DNA of 64,000 nt from Oceanobacter mangrovi (GCF_019740315.1 NZ_JAHXZR010000014.1:85927-149926), one strand, 5' to 3'; positions 15,886 to 25,832 are shown, numbered from the stretch's first letter. The notes: generated by a model from the letters alone, not told the origin. Translations and numbers: made by a program.

Positions 15886-18800
15886 CGTTGATTACCTTTT
15901 TCGCAAGAGTGATTAGTTCACCAAACCGGAAGCCCGTCAGTTGCTGGCGCAACAGCCGGGTCAAATCGGTGCTGGCCTGACGGACCTCCATGTTAACCAG
16001 CACGGCTTCCATGCCGGCGATATGACCAATTTCCGCAGCTGCCAGCAGCTCACGGGCTTCACCAATGGTCATGTCGACGCGCTGACGAGGATTAAGCTCG
16101 GTGATGCCGTCTGGCTCATCTTCAAAGCGCCATTGCAGTTGCAATACCTGCCCCACCGCAGCCAGTAACTTACTGTCGCGGATTGGTTTGATCAGATAAC
16201 CGTCGTTGAGCCGCGGTTCTTCATCGGCAGCATCGCCACGGGCCTGTGCCGACTGCCGGTCTTCAGCATCCGCCGACACCATGATCACTGGCGTTTTGTC
16301 GCCGTCTTCGCGAATCTGCCGTAACAGCTGCCAGCCGGTCAGGCCCGGCATCGAGATGTCCATCAACAGCAGATCAACGCGGGTTTGTTGCAGCATCTTC
16401 AGACAGGCCCAGCCGTCTTCAGCTTCGAGAACATCGAATCCCAGTGGCGTCAGAATTTCACTCACCAGCCCCCGATGGGCGGCGTCATCATCGACCACCA
16501 TGAAGGTCTTGCGATCACCGCGATAACCGACAATACGCCGTTCCGGCACCACTTTCAGACCTGGCCCGGAAACACTCGACAGCATCATGCTGAGACGGAA
16601 CACACTGCCAAAACCGGGCTGGCTTTCGAGACTGATATCACCGCCCATGATGTCGGCCAGCAACCGCGTAATGGTGAGTCCGAGGCCGGTGCCGGGTGTT
16701 TGTGGCAAGCCTGGTTTACGAATTCGCTCGAACGGCTGGAAGATACGTTCGCGATCCTGAGGGCTGATGCCGGGGCCGGTATCAACGATGGTGAATTCTG
16801 CCACCTGACTGCGATAACTGACGGTCAGGCTGACCCGCCCGCTGACGGTAAATTTCACCGCATTCGACAGCAGGTTGATCAGAATCTGGCGCAGGTGTTT
16901 TTCGTCGGAGCGGACAATACGCGGCAAGTACTGGCTGGGCCGATACTCAAACTCAATGCCCTTGCTTTCGGCCTGCAGGCGGAACATGTGTACCAGTTCG
17001 TCCAACAGTCGATGCACATCAAATTCATCGCGGCGGATTTCCAGCCGCCCGGCTTCAATGCGGGAAATATCCAGCAAACCTTCAATCAGGTCGGCGAGGT
17101 GATCACCACTGCGATGAATCAGCCCAACCTTGTCGCGCTGGCGCTCCGACAGGCTGGGGTCTTTTTCCAGCAACTGGGCGTAACCAATAATCGAATTGAG
17201 CGGGCTGCGCAGCTCATGGCTGATGCCGCCGAGATAACGGCTTTTGGCGCGGTTGGCAGATTCCGCCTGTTCCTTCGCCTGTTGCAAGGCGCGGTCGGTA
17301 ATTTCGTGGGCAGTGATTTCCTGTTGCAGCAATTCGGTCTGGCGCTGGGATTCCTTCAGCGCAAACATACGACTCTCGTTGGCCAGCACAAACAGCCAGA
17401 TCAACACTCCCATGATAATCAGCAGCAGCAGATACACCTGCACCAACACCCCGGACAACAACGCATAACCTTCTGAATAGGTCGGGATCTGCATATACAC
17501 CAGCCAGAACAGACCTCCGACCACCGAGCCAATTATCGCCATCAGGCCGGTGAACTGCAGCAGTCGCGGGTTCATGCGGGTCACCAGCCATTGTGGCAAC
17601 ACCAGTTCCAGCAGCTGCTGAATCTGTTCGCTCAGCCGTGCCTTGTCCTTGCACTGGTCATGACAGCGTGACTCCAGCGTGCAGCAAAGCGAACAGATCG
17701 CGCCCTGATAAAGCGGACAGACCGCCATGTCTTCACTGTCGAAATGGTTTTCACAGACGGTGCACTGGCAATTGCCCAGTGGCACCTGCTGGATCGGCCG
17801 CGCCAGATAAAAACGCCCCCGGGTCAGTAACGCCAATAGTGGCGACAGCAACAGTGCCGCCGCCAGCGCGATGTAAGACGACATAGCCTGGGCGAGTTCG
17901 CCAAACAGGCCGGAGAAACACATGATGCCGAGGATCGACGCCAGCACCATGGCGCCAAAGCCGACCGGGTTGATGTCGTACAGATAGGCGCGTTTGAACT
18001 CGATGTGTTTGGGGCTGAGGCCCAGCGGCTTGTTGATGATCAGATCAGCCACCAGCGCACCGACCCAGGCCACCGCAACGTTGGAATAGATACCGAGAAT
18101 CCGCTCCAGCGACTCGTACACGCCCAGCAGCATCAGCAGCAGCGCAATCATCACGTTGAACGCCAGCCACACCACCCGGCCAGGGTGACTGTGGGTCAGC
18201 CGTGAGAAAAAATTCGACCAGGCAATCGAACCGGCATAGGCGTTGGTGACGTTAATCTTGACCTGACACAGCACCACAAACAGCCCCGTCAGCGCCAGCA
18301 CCACCATTGGCGAATCGCTCAGATAACCAAAGGCCACGTAATAGATGCGGGTCGGGTCGGTGGCGTCCAGCGCCGACATACCGGAGCGCAACGCCAGTAC
18401 CGCCAGAAACGAACCGGCCAGAATTTTCAGCATGCCAACCACAATCCAGCCCGGCCCGCCGACCAGCAAGGCCAGCCACCAGCGCAGCCGGTGATCCTTT
18501 TCGGGCTCCGGCAAAAAGCGCAGAAAGTCGACCTGCTCGCCGATTTGTGCCACCAGCGAAAACACCACCGCCGAGGTCGCGCCAAACAGAATCAGATCGA
18601 AATGGCTGCCATCGTGGGCCGCTGTCGTGGCCGGCATCACCCCGGCGAAGTTGACCCACTCCAGCGCCGCCTGCCACTCGTGCCAGAGGATGTAGATAAA
18701 CGGCGTGATCTGTAACAGCAACCAGAGCGGCTGACTCCAGACCTGAAAGCGGCTGATAAAAGTGATGCCGTGGGTCACCAGCGGAATCACCAGCACCGAG

Positions 18801-19264
18801 CTGAACAGGTAGCCGGCCCATAACGGCAAGCCAAACAGCATCTCCATCGCCGACGCCATAATCGCTGCTTCGAGGGCAAAAAAGATAAAGGTGAAAGAGG
18901 CGTAGATCAGCGAGGTTACGGTCGAGCCGATGTAGCCAAAGCCAGCCCCACGGCTGAGCAAGTCGATATCAACGCCATAACGGGCGGCGTAATAACTGAT
19001 CGGAATCGAGCTCAGAAAAATCAGCGCCGACACCACCATGATGGCGGCTACCGCCGAGTGAAAGCCGTACAGCAAGGTGACGGTAGCGCCAATGGCTTCC
19101 AGCGCCAGAAACGAAATAGCCCCCAACGCGGTATTCGACACCCGCGCTGCGGACCAGCGGCGGGCGCTTTTGGCGGTAAAACGCAGGGCAAAATCTTCCA
19201 GCGTCTGGTTGGCAACCCAGCGGTTGTAACTGCGACGGCTGCTGTAGGGCGACTGTTTCGACAT
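15818..19264 (-). CDS. Hybrid histidine kinase fused to an NCS1-type permease domain
   Basis: 1148 residues. Residues ~1-480 form a 12-segment membrane domain like the NCS1 purine/cytosine/allantoin transporters (SNTALGAISFLALEAIGATV, NVTNAYAGSIAWSNFF, AYLYDINPVGFGAMV). A cysteine cluster follows (CQCTVCENHF ... VCPLY ... CSLCC ... CHDQC, ~490-540), then two more membrane helices, a HisKA domain with phospho-His in GGISHELRSPLNS (~690), an HATPase domain (LINLLSNAVKF, DTGPGI, GTGLGLTI) and a receiver (LLLMDISMPG). It probably senses or senses-while-transporting an N-rich solute and signals to the response regulator whose gene it overlaps. Divergent from urtA. Confidence 0.9.
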   Translation of the reverse strand: MSKQSPYSSRRSYNRWVANQTLEDFALRFTAKSARRWSAARVSNTALGAISFLALEAIGATVTLLYGFHSAVAAIMVVSALIFLSSIPISYYAARYGVDIDLLSRGAGFGYIGSTVTSLIYASFTFIFFALEAAIMASAMEMLFGLPLWAGYLFSSVLVIPLVTHGITFISRFQVWSQPLWLLLQITPFIYILWHEWQAALEWVNFAGVMPATTAAHDGSHFDLILFGATSAVVFSLVAQIGEQVDFLRFLPEPEKDHRLRWWLALLVGGPGWIVVGMLKILAGSFLAVLALRSGMSALDATDPTRIYYVAFGYLSDSPMVVLALTGLFVVLCQVKINVTNAYAGSIAWSNFFSRLTHSHPGRVVWLAFNVMIALLLMLLGVYESLERILGIYSNVAVAWVGALVADLIINKPLGLSPKHIEFKRAYLYDINPVGFGAMVLASILGIMCFSGLFGELAQAMSSYIALAAALLLSPLLALLTRGRFYLARPIQQVPLGNCQCTVCENHFDSEDMAVCPLYQGAICSLCCTLESRCHDQCKDKARLSEQIQQLLELVLPQWLVTRMNPRLLQFTGLMAIIGSVVGGLFWLVYMQIPTYSEGYALLSGVLVQVYLLLLIIMGVLIWLFVLANESRMFALKESQRQTELLQQEITAHEITDRALQQAKEQAESANRAKSRYLGGISHELRSPLNSIIGYAQLLEKDPSLSERQRDKVGLIHRSGDHLADLIEGLLDISRIEAGRLEIRRDEFDVHRLLDELVHMFRLQAESKGIEFEYRPSQYLPRIVRSDEKHLRQILINLLSNAVKFTVSGRVSLTVSYRSQVAEFTIVDTGPGISPQDRERIFQPFERIRKPGLPQTPGTGLGLTITRLLADIMGGDISLESQPGFGSVFRLSMMLSSVSGPGLKVVPERRIVGYRGDRKTFMVVDDDAAHRGLVSEILTPLGFDVLEAEDGWACLKMLQQTRVDLLLMDISMPGLTGWQLLRQIREDGDKTPVIMVSADAEDRQSAQARGDAADEEPRLNDGYLIKPIRDSKLLAAVGQVLQLQWRFEDEPDGITELNPRQRVDMTIGEARELLAAAEIGHIAGMEAVLVNMEVRQASTDLTRLLRQQLTGFRFGELITLAKKVINDESSDSHGHDHSSQQRSRADCG

Positions 19265-19466
19265 GGTCGTTGCGGTGCAGTGATGACCGACCCGGCCATC
19301 TCCTCCTGATTATTGAATCAAGACCATATCCAGAACCCCCTGTTGCCGATATGCGTCAATGTACGTACGTCGTGGACAGCAGACGCGCATGTTCCGACAA
19401 CGGCCTTTTCGGGATGCTGGAAAACGTTCCTTACCCGCACCGCTGAATCCATGAAGAGGCCCAATT

Positions 19467-20726
19467 ATGATTTTAAAATCAAGGCATTACGACTCACCGA
19501 AGGGCGCTCGCCGCTCATTTTTGCGAAAAATGTTGGCCATTCCTGCCGCTTTGGCACTGGCGCACGCCAGCCTGCCTGCACTGGCAGACGACGCCAACAC
19601 CACCGGTCTGGCAGTCACCAAAGACACCGTCAAGGTCGGCATCCTGCACTCGGTAACCGGCACCATGGCGATCAGTGAAACCGGTTCCGTGCAGGCTGAA
19701 AAGCTGGCCATCGAACAGATCAACGCCATGGGCGGTGTGCTGGGCCGCAAGATTGAATACATCCAGGAAGACGGTGCCAGTGACTGGCCAACCTTCGCTG
19801 AAAAAGCCAAAAAACTGCTGGTCAATGACAAGACCGCAGCGGTTTTCGGCTGCTGGACTTCCGCCTCCCGCAAAGCCGTACTGCCAGTGTTTGAGCAATA
19901 CAACGGCATGCTGTATTACCCGACTTTCTACGAGGGTCTGGAACAGTCGCCCAACGTGATTTACACCGGTCAGGAAGCGACCCAGCAAATCATTGAAGGC
20001 ATCGACTGGGTGGTCAAAAACAAGGGCGCGAAGAAGTTCTTCCTGCTTGGCTCCGACTACATCTGGCCACGCACCTCCAACAAGATTGCCCGCAAGCACA
20101 TCGAAAAGCTGGGCCTCAGCGTAGTGGGCGAAGAGTATTACCCACTCGGTCATACCCAGTTCAACTCAGTGATCAACAAGATCAAGCTGAAAAAGCCTGA
20201 CGTGGTTTACGCCATTGTTGTAGGTGGCTCCAACGTGGCCTTCTACAAGCAGTTGAAAGCTGCGGGTATCGACATGACCAAAGAGCATCCACTGGTGTTC
20301 ACCATCTCGGTAACCGAGGACGAAATCCTCGGCATTGGTGGCGAAAACATCGAAGGTGCCTACGCTGCCATGAAGTACTTCCAGTCCTTGCCTAACGACA
20401 ACAACAAGGCCTTTGTCGATGCCTTCAAGGCCAAATATGGCAACGACATCGTCATCGGTGACGTCACCCAGGCGGCCTACCTTGGCCCATGGCTGTGGAA
20501 AGCTGCGGTTGAGAAAGCCGGTTCCTTCGACATCGACAAGGTCCGTGCGGCCTCTCCTGGCATCGAACTGACTACCGCGCCAGAAGGTTATGTGCGCATC
20601 CACGAAAACCATCACCTGTGGTCGAAAACCCGTATCGGTCGTGCCAAGGCCGATGGCCAATACGAAGTGGTCTACGAATCAAAAGACCTGATCGAGCCAA
20701 ACCCATTCCCGGCTGGCTACCAGTAA
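19467..20726 (+). CDS. urtA: Urea/short-chain amide ABC transporter, periplasmic binding protein
   Basis: 419 residues. The N-terminus has a twin-arginine export signal (ARRSFLRKMLAIPAALALA, cleaved after LPALA). The mature protein begins TKDTVKVGILHSVTGTMAIS and has YYPTFYEGLEQSPNVIYTGQ and FFLLGSDYIWPRTSNKIARK, hallmarks of the UrtA/FmdD/AmiC type-I binding proteins. It captures urea or small amides and hands them to UrtBC. The same subgroup includes Methylophilus FmdD, which serves formamide uptake; the fmdA and fmdB genes downstream favour a broad amide role here. No urease genes are in the window. GAGG precedes the ATG. Confidence 0.93.
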   Translation: MILKSRHYDSPKGARRSFLRKMLAIPAALALAHASLPALADDANTTGLAVTKDTVKVGILHSVTGTMAISETGSVQAEKLAIEQINAMGGVLGRKIEYIQEDGASDWPTFAEKAKKLLVNDKTAAVFGCWTSASRKAVLPVFEQYNGMLYYPTFYEGLEQSPNVIYTGQEATQQIIEGIDWVVKNKGAKKFFLLGSDYIWPRTSNKIARKHIEKLGLSVVGEEYYPLGHTQFNSVINKIKLKKPDVVYAIVVGGSNVAFYKQLKAAGIDMTKEHPLVFTISVTEDEILGIGGENIEGAYAAMKYFQSLPNDNNKAFVDAFKAKYGNDIVIGDVTQAAYLGPWLWKAAVEKAGSFDIDKVRAASPGIELTTAPEGYVRIHENHHLWSKTRIGRAKADGQYEVVYESKDLIEPNPFPAGYQ

Positions 20727-20798
20727 GCAACACGCAACTGAACGCGCGGCCCTTGCGGGCCGCCGTTTCCGACGTTGATACCACCGGGAGATACAACC

Positions 20799-21728
20799 AT
20801 GTTTGCCGACTATACCTCCTCAGAGCTGCTCTCGATCTTTGCCATGCAAGGGTTTGCCGGTCTGATCCTGTTTTCTGTTTTTGTTCTGATGGCGCTTGGG
20901 CTGGCGATTATTTTTGGCCAGATGGGCGTGATCAATATGGCACACGGCGAGTTCATGATTCTCGGTGCCTACATGACCTACCTGACCTCACACGTATTTG
21001 AAAACTACCTGCCTGCATCGATTTACGGCATGTATTTCTTTATTGCCATGGTGATCGCCTTTTTTGCTGCTGGCGCCCTTGGGGCCCTGGTGGAATGGGC
21101 CATGATTCGCCACCTCTACAAGCGTCCGCTGGATACCCTGCTGGCCACCTGGGGCCTGAGCCTGATTCTGCAGCAGCTGTATCGGACCATTTTTGGTACC
21201 CGCGAAGTAGGTGTCACCCTGCCCGACTGGCTGATGGGCTCCTATGCACTGAGTGATTCCATTGAAGTGCCAATCAACGGCCTGTTCGTTATGGCGCTCA
21301 CCGTAGTCGTGACCGTTGGCGTCTGGCTGATGATGCAGAAGTCCCGTCTCGGCAAACAAACCCGCGCCGTGGTGCAAAACCGTCCGATGGCGGCGGCAGT
21401 CGGTATTAATACCGCCAAAGTAGACCGCCTGACCTTTGCGCTTGGTTGTGGCATCGCGGGCATCGCCGGTTCCGCCTTCACCATGATTGGTTCCACCGGC
21501 CCGACATCCGGCCAGCTCTATATCGTCGATACCTTCCTGGTGGTGGTGTTTGGCGGTGCGTCGAGCCTGCTGGGAACGGTGGCGTCGGCATTCACCATTT
21601 CCCAGGCGCAATCGACCATGGAGTTTTTCCTCAGTGGCTCAATGGCCAAGGTTCTGACGCTGTTGGTGGTGGTCGGCATTCTGATGCTGCGTCCACAAGG
21701 CCTGTTCTCGCTGAAAATGCGCAAGTAA
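20799..21728 (+). CDS. urtB: Urea/amide ABC transporter, permease subunit
   Basis: 309 residues from the ATG at 20799, preceded by GGGAG; an in-frame start 24 bp upstream lacks such a site. LivH-type inner-membrane permease with eight or nine membrane segments; GLAIIFGQMGVINMAHGEF and WGLSLILQQLYR are typical of the urea branch, as is the C-terminal VLTLLVVVGILMLRPQGLFS. It forms the translocation pore with UrtC. Shorter than many UrtB proteins, which carry a long periplasmic N-terminal region; this form lacks it. 72 bp after urtA and 10 bp before urtC. Confidence 0.93.
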   Translation: MFADYTSSELLSIFAMQGFAGLILFSVFVLMALGLAIIFGQMGVINMAHGEFMILGAYMTYLTSHVFENYLPASIYGMYFFIAMVIAFFAAGALGALVEWAMIRHLYKRPLDTLLATWGLSLILQQLYRTIFGTREVGVTLPDWLMGSYALSDSIEVPINGLFVMALTVVVTVGVWLMMQKSRLGKQTRAVVQNRPMAAAVGINTAKVDRLTFALGCGIAGIAGSAFTMIGSTGPTSGQLYIVDTFLVVVFGGASSLLGTVASAFTISQAQSTMEFFLSGSMAKVLTLLVVVGILMLRPQGLFSLKMRK

Positions 21729-21738
21729 GGAGCTGACC

Positions 21739-22926
21739 ATGAATTCAATGATTTCCAATCTGTTTAGCCGTTATCAGCTCACCCATATGTTGATTCTGGC
21801 GCTGCTGTTGGTGGTGGTATTGCCACTGAGCATGGATATTTTCCGCCTCAATCTGGTGGGCAAGTATCTGACCTATTCGTTTGTCGCCATCGGCCTGGTG
21901 TTGTGCTGGGGCTACGGCGGCATTCTGAGCCTTGGCCAGGGGGTGTTCTTTGGTCTCGGCGGCTATTGCATGGCGATGTTCCTGAAGCTGGAAGCGTCAA
22001 CGCCGGAAGCTACGGCGATTCAGTCCACCCCGGGGATTCCCGACTTTATGGACTGGAACCAGCTGACCGAACTGCCGTGGTTCTGGCAACCCTTCCACAG
22101 CTTTGGTTTTACCCTGCTGGCGATCATTGCGGTACCAGCCATCTTTGCCCTGATCGTTGCGGTGGCCATGTTCAAGCGCCGGGTTGGCGGTGTCTATTTC
22201 GCCATCATTACCCAGGCGGTGGCGGCCATCCTGACGATTCTGATTATTGGCCAGCAAGGCTTTACCGGCGGCGTTAACGGCATCACCGACCTGCGTACCC
22301 TGCACGGCTGGGATATCCGTACCGACAGCGCCAAGTACGTTCTCTACTTCGTCTGTGTGGCACTGCTGTTTGGTTGTCTGTTCGCTGCCAAATACGTCAT
22401 CAACAGCAAGCTCGGCCGCTTGTTGGTGGCCATGCGTGAACGCGAGGACCGGGTGCGTTTTTCCGGCTACGACGTGTCGGCTTTCAAGATCTTTATTTTC
22501 TGTTTGGCAGCAGTGTTCTCCGCCATTGGTGGTGCCATGTTCACCCTTCAGGTGGGTTTTATGTCGCCCAGCTTTGTCGGCATCGTGCCGTCGATTGAAA
22601 TGGTGATCTTCTGTGCGGTGGGCGGTCGCCTGTCCGTGCTGGGGGCGGTGTACGGCGCGCTGCTGGTGAATTTCGCCAAGACCACCTTCTCGGAATCCTT
22701 CCCGGAACTCTGGCTGTTCGCCATGGGCGCACTGTTTATCGGCGTGGTCATGGCCTTCCCGAACGGTCTGGCCGGCGTCTGGAGCAGCCAGGTTGAGCCG
22801 CGCATCAAGGCGCTGTTCAACAAGCCCGGCCGTACGACCCCGGCTGCCACTAACAGCACCAGCGCACCAGCAGCAACCCCAGCGGAATCCTTTAACCCGG
22901 AGGAGCCAAGCCATGCTCGAGGCTAA
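21739..22926 (+). CDS. urtC: Urea/amide ABC transporter, permease subunit
   Basis: 395 residues. LivM-type permease with about ten membrane segments; YLTYSFVAIGLVLCWGYGGI and LSLGQGVFFGLGGYCMAMFL are the urea-branch signatures, and LLVAMREREDRVRFSGYDV is the cytoplasmic loop that contacts the ATPases. The last ~35 residues are an Ala/Thr/Pro-rich cytoplasmic tail not needed for the fold. The coding region overlaps urtD by 14 bp, and the urtD ribosome-binding site (GGAGGAG) lies within its end, so the two are translated together. Confidence 0.94.
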   Translation: MNSMISNLFSRYQLTHMLILALLLVVVLPLSMDIFRLNLVGKYLTYSFVAIGLVLCWGYGGILSLGQGVFFGLGGYCMAMFLKLEASTPEATAIQSTPGIPDFMDWNQLTELPWFWQPFHSFGFTLLAIIAVPAIFALIVAVAMFKRRVGGVYFAIITQAVAAILTILIIGQQGFTGGVNGITDLRTLHGWDIRTDSAKYVLYFVCVALLFGCLFAAKYVINSKLGRLLVAMREREDRVRFSGYDVSAFKIFIFCLAAVFSAIGGAMFTLQVGFMSPSFVGIVPSIEMVIFCAVGGRLSVLGAVYGALLVNFAKTTFSESFPELWLFAMGALFIGVVMAFPNGLAGVWSSQVEPRIKALFNKPGRTTPAATNSTSAPAATPAESFNPEEPSHARG

Positions 22927-23677
22927 CAAGCACATCGACCAGCAGGATTTTGTTCTGAGTATCGAAGGGCTGACAGTGTCATTCGATGGCTTCAAAGCCG
23001 TCAACGACCTGTCGCTGTACGTCGAGGAACAGGAGATCCGCGTCATCATCGGCCCCAACGGAGCCGGTAAAACCACCGTGCTGGATCTGATTTGTGGTCG
23101 CACCAAATCGACCGAAGGTTCGATCAAGTTCAAGGGCAAGGAGCTGACCCGCCTTAACGAGCACCAGATTGTGCACGCTGGCGTCGGTCGCAAGTTCCAG
23201 AACCCGTCGATCTACGAAGACCTGACGGTGTTCGAGAACCTCGAACTGTCCTACCCGCGCGGTCGCAATGTCTGGGGGGCGCTGACCTTCAAGCGCGACC
23301 AGGCGGTAATCAGCAAGGTGGAGGAAATTGCTGAAATGATTTTCCTCGGCGACAAGCTGGATATGAACACCGACCTGCTCAGCCACGGTCAGAAACAATG
23401 GCTGGAAATCGGCATGTTGCTGATCCAGGACCCGGAACTGCTGATGCTGGACGAACCGGTCGCCGGCATGTCGGTGGCGGAACGCCAGCAAACTGCGGCG
23501 CTGCTGCAACGCATTACCAAAGACCGCTCGGTGCTGGTGATTGAACACGACATGCAGTTTGTCGCCGATATCGCCGACCGCGTCACCGTGCTGCACCAGG
23601 GCAAGGTGCTGTCCGAAGGTTCGATGGAACGGGTGCAGAACGATCCCAAAGTCATCGAAGTGTATCTCGGCCACTGA
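22913..23677 (+). CDS. urtD: Urea/amide ABC transporter, ATP-binding subunit
   Basis: 254 residues. The start ATG at 22913 is chosen over longer in-frame readings because GGAGGAG lies eight bases upstream. Walker A is GPNGAGKTT, signature region LLSHGQKQWLEIGMLLIQDP (the LSxGQ loop has His-Gly-Gln), Walker B LLMLDEPVAGMS. LivG type: it drives uptake through UrtBC in the cytoplasm together with UrtE. The phrase WLEIGM is specific to the urea/amide branch. Confidence 0.94.
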   Translation: MLEANKHIDQQDFVLSIEGLTVSFDGFKAVNDLSLYVEEQEIRVIIGPNGAGKTTVLDLICGRTKSTEGSIKFKGKELTRLNEHQIVHAGVGRKFQNPSIYEDLTVFENLELSYPRGRNVWGALTFKRDQAVISKVEEIAEMIFLGDKLDMNTDLLSHGQKQWLEIGMLLIQDPELLMLDEPVAGMSVAERQQTAALLQRITKDRSVLVIEHDMQFVADIADRVTVLHQGKVLSEGSMERVQNDPKVIEVYLGH

Positions 23678-23701
23678 GCCAGCCGAACGAGGAAACCAAC
23701 A

Positions 23702-24391
23702 ATGTTGCAACTCACTGATTACAGCGTCGCCTACGGTCAGAGCGATGTGATTCGCGGCCTCAACCTCGAAGTTGGCGACGAGGAAATCGTCGCTGTACTG
23801 GGCCGCAACGGCATGGGCAAAACCACCTTGATGAAGTCGCTGATTGGCATGATTCCGAGCAAGTCCGGCGACTGCCAGCTCGACGGCACCAGCCTGATAC
23901 CGCTGCAAAGCCACCAGCGCGTGGCTGCCGGGCTCGGTTTTGTACCCCAGGGTCGGATGATCTTCTCGACCATGACGGTGAAGGAAAACATCGAAACCGG
24001 CCTGACTTCCACGGGCAGCAACCAGATCCCGGAGGACCTCTACGAGATGTTCCCGGTATTGAAGGAAATGCAGCACCGCCGTGGCGGCAACCTCTCGGGC
24101 GGCCAGCAACAGCAGCTTGCCATCGCACGGGCGTTAGCCAGCAATCCCGGTGTATTGCTGCTGGATGAACCAACCGAAGGCATCCAGCCCAGCATCATCA
24201 AGGAGATGGCCCGCACCCTGCGCAAGATCCGCGATCAGCGCAAGCTCGCCATCATCGTTTCCGAACAGGTGCTCAGTTTCGCCCTCGATGTGGCCGACCG
24301 CATCCTGGTGATCGAAAAAGGCAACATAGTGCTGGACGTACCAGCCAGCGAGGCGGACCAGACCATGATTTCCAAATACCTGTCGGTATAG
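23702..24391 (+). CDS. urtE: Urea/amide ABC transporter, ATP-binding subunit
   Basis: 229 residues, LivF type. Walker A GRNGMGKTTLMKSL, signature LSGGQQQQLAIARAL, Walker B VLLLDEPTEGIQPSI. The GIQPSI sequence is the form typical of UrtE. The ATG has GAGG about ten bases upstream, 24 bp after urtD. Completes the five-gene transporter. A 139-bp gap follows before fmdA, long enough for a processed or secondary promoter. Confidence 0.94.
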   Translation: MLQLTDYSVAYGQSDVIRGLNLEVGDEEIVAVLGRNGMGKTTLMKSLIGMIPSKSGDCQLDGTSLIPLQSHQRVAAGLGFVPQGRMIFSTMTVKENIETGLTSTGSNQIPEDLYEMFPVLKEMQHRRGGNLSGGQQQQLAIARALASNPGVLLLDEPTEGIQPSIIKEMARTLRKIRDQRKLAIIVSEQVLSFALDVADRILVIEKGNIVLDVPASEADQTMISKYLSV

Positions 24392-24530
24392 GCATCTGAC
24401 GGTGTAATTCCAGACCCCAACCCAACCCGAATTTAAATCCGGCGGTGACCGGAGGGGCACGGTCGTGCCTGCAAACAGCCACCGCCAACCTGCAAAGCCT
24501 CAATGGCCTTGGCAATTAAGGAGCTAAACC

Positions 24531-25763
24531 ATGACTGATACCATCATCAAGATTGATCTTAACCAATCCGCCTACGACAACGACTGCGTTCACAATCGCT
24601 GGCACCCGGACATTCCCATGGTGGCCACGGTTAAACCTGGCGATGACTTTATTGTTGAGTGTTACGACTGGACCGGTGGCCAGATCAAGAACAACGATGA
24701 CGCCGCAGATATCCGCGACGTCGACCTCACCCAGGTGCATTTCCTGTCTGGCCCGATTGCCGTAGAAGGTGCCGAGCCTGGCGACCTGCTGGAAGTAGAC
24801 ATTCTCGATATCGGTGCATTTGACGAGCAACAGTGGGGTTTCAACGGCTTCTTTGCCAAGAAAAACGGCGGCGGCTTCCTCACCGACTACTTCCCGGAAG
24901 CACAGAAATCGATCTGGGACTTCAACGGTATCTACACCAAGTCCCGCCATGTTCCCGGCGTTGAATTCGCCGGTATCCTGCACCCGGGGCTGATCGGCTG
25001 TCTGCCGTCCCGCGACATGCTGGATATGTGGAACAAGCGCGAGAAAGAACTGTTCGACACCGATCCGGAGCGCGAACCAACACTGGCCTGCCTGCCCTAC
25101 GCCGACACCGCCCATATGGGTCGCCTGCAAGGTGACGAACGGGCCGCCGCGGCCGCTGAAGGCGCCCGTACCGTGCCGCCACGCGAGCACGGCGGTAACT
25201 GTGACATCAAGGACCTGACCCGCGGTGCCAAAGTGTACTTCCCGGTTTACGTCGACGGCGCTGGCCTGTCGGTGGGCGATTTGCACTTCAGCCAGGGTGA
25301 TGGCGAAATCACCTTCTGTGGTGCGATTGAAATGACTGGCTGGATTCACATGCGCGTCAACCTGATCAAGGACGGCATGGCCAAATACCAGATCAAGAAC
25401 CCGATCTTCAAGCCGAGCCCAATGGTGCCGAAGTACGACGACTACCTGATCTTTGAAGGTATCTCAGTGGACGACGACGGCAAGCAGCACTTCCTCGACA
25501 CCAGTCTGGCCTATCAACAGGCCTGTATGAACGCCATCAAGTACCTGACCCAGTTTGGTTACACCGAAGCACAAGGCTACGCAATCATTGGCTGTGCGCC
25601 GATTCAGGGGCATATCAGTGGCGTTGTCGACGTACCGAACTCCTGCGCCACCCTGTGGTTGCCGACCGACATCTTCGAGTTCGACATCAAGCCGAACGCC
25701 AACGGCCCGGTCAAACACCTGGATGGCTCCATCGACATTCCGAAGGCCCCGGATCTCGACTGA
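24531..25763 (+). CDS. fmdA: Formamidase (acetamidase/formamidase family)
   Basis: 410 residues, full length for the family. It hydrolyses formamide to formate and ammonia in the cytoplasm. Family marks: IDLNQSAYDNDCVHNRWHPD at the start, AEPGDLLEVDILDIGAF, EFAGILHPGLIGCLPS, PPREHGGNCDIKDLTRGAKV and VYVDGAGLSVGDLHFSQGDG for the active-site beta region. It follows the urt genes in the same orientation, matching the Methylophilus fmd arrangement in which amide uptake and hydrolysis are joined. AAGGAGC is placed well before the ATG. Formamide may come from histidine, cyanide or N-heterocycle breakdown; the local Rieske pathways could be a source. Confidence 0.95.
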   Translation: MTDTIIKIDLNQSAYDNDCVHNRWHPDIPMVATVKPGDDFIVECYDWTGGQIKNNDDAADIRDVDLTQVHFLSGPIAVEGAEPGDLLEVDILDIGAFDEQQWGFNGFFAKKNGGGFLTDYFPEAQKSIWDFNGIYTKSRHVPGVEFAGILHPGLIGCLPSRDMLDMWNKREKELFDTDPEREPTLACLPYADTAHMGRLQGDERAAAAAEGARTVPPREHGGNCDIKDLTRGAKVYFPVYVDGAGLSVGDLHFSQGDGEITFCGAIEMTGWIHMRVNLIKDGMAKYQIKNPIFKPSPMVPKYDDYLIFEGISVDDDGKQHFLDTSLAYQQACMNAIKYLTQFGYTEAQGYAIIGCAPIQGHISGVVDVPNSCATLWLPTDIFEFDIKPNANGPVKHLDGSIDIPKAPDLD

Positions 25764-25780
25764 TCCTGTAACCAACCCCA

Positions 25781-25807
25781 CTGACGGCTGGCCAGGCCCG
25801 CCGTCAG
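25781..25807 (+). terminator. Hairpin between fmdA and fmdB
   Basis: CTGACGGC at 25781 pairs with GCCGTCAG at 25800, an 8-bp stem with an 11-nt loop, in the 69-bp gap between the two genes. A short T run (ACTTTTG) comes later. Probably an attenuating or mRNA-stabilising hairpin, because fmdB is in the same operon. Confidence 0.5.
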
Positions 25808-25832
25808 TCCGACTTTTGATGAGGAAACCGCC

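Noticed and set aside
21997..24109. Long minus-strand open frames (398 and 376 codons) over urtC-urtE
   Set aside because: They are shadows of strongly conserved transporter genes on the plus strand, with no family likeness or start signals.
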